Position numbers and translations under genes: made by a program
Source of the DNA: Cyprinodon diabolis
Taxonomy: Eukaryota > Chordata > Actinopteri > Cyprinodontiformes > Cyprinodontidae
DNA length: 64,000 nucleotides
Direction of reading: 5' to 3'
Assembly (NCBI GenBank): GCA_030533445.1
Contig: CM060064.1
Span: forward strand, 40,207,787 to 40,271,786
The notes under the pieces: generated by a model
Databases searched by the model: none
Told to the model about the DNA's origin: nothing
What the model saw: the letters and a program-made list of their open reading frames with translations, nothing else
In this document: one piece after another, positions 60,860-64,000 of the stretch
Position numbering within the stretch: the stretch's first letter is position 1
How the letters are laid out: each line of letters starts with the position of its first letter

Positions 60860-60904
60860 TGCATCTTCCAAGGACCTTGGTAGACTGGGTCCTTGGAAGA
60901 TGCA
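60860..60904. repeat. 17-bp perfect inverted repeat, 11-bp loop
   Basis: TGCATCTTCCAAGGACC at 60860-60876 pairs with its exact complement at 60888-60904. It lies in a stretch that looks like a common fish interspersed repeat (60840-61080). Confidence 0.85.
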
Positions 60905-62140
60905 GCCTCTAAAACCAAACGCCCCTTTTTAGGTGCTTCCCTGCTTTAACACACCTGATATCAATTAAAAGCATGTTAACAGGGTTTCCTGAACTGCAAT
61001 CATCTGGATCAGGTGAGTTGAAGCAGCGCAGTGTGCCTCACAAACCAGGGTTGAAAAACACTGAACTAAGCCCCAGTGTGATGTGTTGGGCCTTTACAGA
61101 TTAGCTTTCACATGTCAAGAGACAGCATTCTGCTGAAGTGGAGAAAATGTATACAAAAATATTCAGAATGGAAGCTGATTTTGATCTCCCTACTTTTTTA
61201 AAGAACACGGCGCCACAGAAAAACAATTAAAAATTTATTAGCTTTAACAGATATGGCCAGCGATAAACAACAAACAAGGAATATTAATTAATTGCATATG
61301 ACTGATTGTTCGTGTTGCTAACATGATAACGGTATGATTGTGAAAGTGATCTTTCTGTGTTGGTGTGTAAAGTGCCTGAGTACAAATCCTGTGGGGAGGC
61401 CTTCTGTGTAACATTTTTTCTTTGTTTTAGTGGAGTAGTTTTCATATGGGGTGTTTTACTTATAAGTCAAAATAGCTTTAGGCTTTTAAATGTTCCAAGA
61501 GAGGCTGAGATTTGTGCTGTTTATTATTGAATCAGCTTTATGCTGTTCTTGGGCTGGAGCCTGGCATGTCTGGCAATCCCTTTTTGCAAATTTTAGAGAC
61601 AGAAAACAGCTAGGAGGAGAGAAGCAGAAGAGTACATGTCTCATGTTATTTAGATATACAAATCTATATTTGTTTTCCAGCAAGAAAATATAGAAGTTTG
61701 AATTATTCTGATCCAATCTTTGCCTATCATTGCTCCAAATAAAAACTCCCGTGATAAAATCATAAATCCAGACCAGCTTCTTAAACACAATCGTGTCAGA
61801 TGTTAGTCTTTCAATCAAAAGCCTTACAGTATCTCTCCACTATGCATCTGTTTTCAACATGGAATCACTGGTTTTGCAGTTAAAACAGCAGTTTAGAAAA
61901 AAAAAATATGAACAAAATTGCAAAAGTGGAGTTAAAGTGGCTAAAACTTCAGTTAAGGTGAGGAGGGCAGTCCAGCTGTACACAAAGCAGCACAATGAAA
62001 TACTGCTAAAAGAGGACAACAAGAAGTAAACCTTTACAAATGAATAACTCAACTAAGCTTACCGAGAAGCCAGGTGGGTGTTTAGAAATCTGTAGTTATT
62101 TTGTTTTTTTAGGATGGGATATTAATTTTGCTGATGTTTA
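60905..62140. other. Intergenic DNA without recognised genes
   Basis: Part of 60940-61075 (ACACCTGATATCAATTAAAA, AGGTGAGTTGAAGCAGCG, CAAACCAGGGTTGAAAAACA) resembles a widespread fish repeat. The rest is AT-rich with nothing supported. Confidence 0.4.
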
Positions 62141-62144
62141 GCAG

Positions 62145-62290
62145 ATTCTTAGGTCTGTTCTCCCTGCTGCCCTCTGGGAAGAGGCTTCGCAGAATCCGCT
62201 GCAGGTCCAGTAACTTCTGCAACGGTTTTTCCCCGCTGCCATCAGACTGTTAAACTGTTGAACGGCACTCAACATCACACTTGCAACATT
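62145..62290 (+). mobile_element. Non-LTR retrotransposon end fragment
   Basis: The frame LLPSGKRLRRIRCRSSNFCN, then GFSPLPSDC and a stop, matches the '..LPSGRR.R.IR.R' C-terminal end of fish RTE/CR1-type ORF2 proteins. The 3' UTR-like sequence after it (to about 62560) is AT-rich. Confidence 0.6.
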
Positions 62291-64000
62291 ATTTTTGCAC
62301 TACCATTGATTTTATAATCTTTATCAAATAGGCCACAACTCAATGTTCTACTGTATTTTGAGCCATATTTATTTTGCACTTCACTGAACGTTTTCATATT
62401 AATGTCCTTTTGCATAATTATGTTTAAACTGGTTTCTTTTCTCCTACTTTATTTTGACTGCTGCACTTTAGAAATGGTAATGTTCATTTTCACTTTTTCA
62501 CTGTTGTAAACTCATTTCACTGTTGTAAGCTGCTTATTTCACGAAATGTAGTTTTGCATACACTCTGTGCATAAAAAATGACAAAGTTTGGCTGAGTATG
62601 TGTTTAAATGTATTTTATTTGTTGTTTTTTTTATTCAAATGCATTTAAGAGTGAAAAGGCTGAGACATTTTAGTCTAAACTTAAATAAACATGAACATTT
62701 GAAGAAAGTTACTGTATAAAAGCTCTTGTTAGACATCCTTAAAACAGCATGTACTGTGTTTATGTGGGAGTGATCCCTCATGGATGAACGTCCTGCCCTG
62801 CCCATGTAAGGTGGGCCTGATTGAGCGATGTCTAAGGATTTAAAGAGTAAGGGGCCAGGTGATGGAGACCGAGAGGAGACACTGAGCTCTTCTGGTGTCT
62901 GAATGGTGAACCAAACAGCAACATGGTGTCAGCATGATAGAGACTCTGCAGACGTGGGGGCGTAACGAGTCGAATGCACAGCTGCTTCTAACTAACTCGC
63001 CTCTCACTCCGCTTTAAACTCAATTCACTGAACTTTTACTGGCGCTGAAGCAAAAAGAAATGTTTTGTAATTCAAGACAGAACATCTTGTTGTACTAAAT
63101 CTTATTTAAGTCTTCTATCAGCAAGTGTTTCAGTAGCAGATCCATCCAGCATCTGTTGCTTTCTGTTTTATTGCTGCCTTTCTTTATTTGTTCTTTGTTG
63201 TCTCTTATTCTAGGTTTTATATACAGCCTGTTGTTTCTCTCTTTGTCTCTACACGATTGTTTTTCCTGCCTCCTTTTCTTCTCTGTCCTAATCTCCCATT
63301 TCTTCGGCCCCCCTTCCAACATCATCTTTTTCTCCAGTAATCTTTTTTTCAGCTCTTCCTTCCTTACTTTCATTGTGAATTTCTTCTTTTTTTTCTGAAT
63401 TTCTTTTGAATTCATTTCCATATTTTCTCTTCTTTACTTCCTATATGGGATCACATTGTTTCTGCTTTAGTTATTTTACTCGTCTCCTCTTTTCACACTA
63501 AGTTAAGAAAAAAAATATATATAGAAAGATATTATGAATTAATATATATACATATATTTCCAATATTGCCATTTTGGAATTTTGCTTTCCTTTTTTTTTT
63601 TTTTTAGAAATCAATAACTTTGCTGAATCCTTCTACTGTTCAACTGTCTTCATTTTGTGTGTGTTTTTCATCAGTCTTCCTTTCTTTGTGTCTTCCTCAT
63701 ATTTCAAGGTGTGTTTTTTATATTATCTCAGTTGTCATATCATCACCTTTCTGGATGTTTTATTTTATTAAAAAAAAAATCAGGAAGGAAAAACCCACAG
63801 AAACTCACTCTCTCATCCATGGGTGATGACTCATTTGCTCCTTTCCTCCAACTTCTGATGGAGCTCCTGCTGACCCAGCGGCCACCTTCAAACACAAATA
63901 ACCAACGCTGATGTGCGAGCTCGTCCTCCCGCTAAAGTAATTGTGGATAATTGTTGGATCTAATTTGGACCAATTACTAAACTGTGACCGACCAGAAATC
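62291..64000. other. AT- and pyrimidine-rich intergenic DNA
   Basis: A strong polypyrimidine tract lies at 63160-63420 and 63590-63720 on the plus strand; its complement gives Lys/Glu-rich pseudo-frames. No gene is supported. A CpG-richer patch at 62760-63010 and the last 150 bp are unassigned. Confidence 0.45.

Noticed and set aside
63094..63421. A Lys/Glu-rich 108-codon minus-strand protein
   Set aside because: It is the complement of a long polypyrimidine tract and lacks any domain or coding periodicity.

Overview
The window looks like teleost fish nuclear DNA. It is AT-rich, gene-poor and intron-bearing, and it holds the mix of mobile elements usual in ray-finned fish: hAT, Tc1/mariner and Penelope-like elements, L2- and RTE-type LINEs, a tRNA-derived SINE, an endogenous retrovirus LTR, and long GT and TA microsatellites. 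I see no bacterial or organellar features. The species cannot be fixed from the sequence.

One conserved host gene is certain: the homeobox gene meox2 on the minus strand. Its coding exons are 22072-22618, 18249-18421 and 9107-9325. Splice phases agree and the predicted protein has 312 residues with a complete homeodomain. Intron 1 (3.65 kb) looks mostly unique. Intron 2 (8.9 kb) has taken in a tRNA-SINE, a 738-bp hAT element with a perfect 8-bp target duplication, a poly(A)-tailed retroposon and a Penelope tail. A TATA-like site lies about 375 bp upstream of the start codon.

Left flank (1-9 kb): a minus-strand endogenous retrovirus remnant (LTR, primer-binding site, leader repeats) is split by a 1280-bp hAT element. 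After it come an unclassified repeat, a decayed L2 LINE carrying a GT microsatellite, and a 191-bp hairpin MITE inside an older repeat.

Right flank (23-64 kb): this is mostly gene desert with scattered GC-richer unique islands, which are possible meox2 enhancers or small unrecognised exons, and many repeat remnants. Three places stand out. (a) 36.3-37.1 kb is a Tc1-like transposase deleted in its middle. (b) 37.9-38.9 kb is a split, frameshifted copy of what looks like a multi-exon protein gene with a poly(A) signal. (c) 41.9-45.3 kb is a nested structure: a fold-back element built from about 25 copies of a palindromic 20-bp unit, interrupted by a complete 2380-bp TA-flanked transposon whose 397-residue DD35E transposase is open across two introns. 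The nested structure is the most unusual object in the window.
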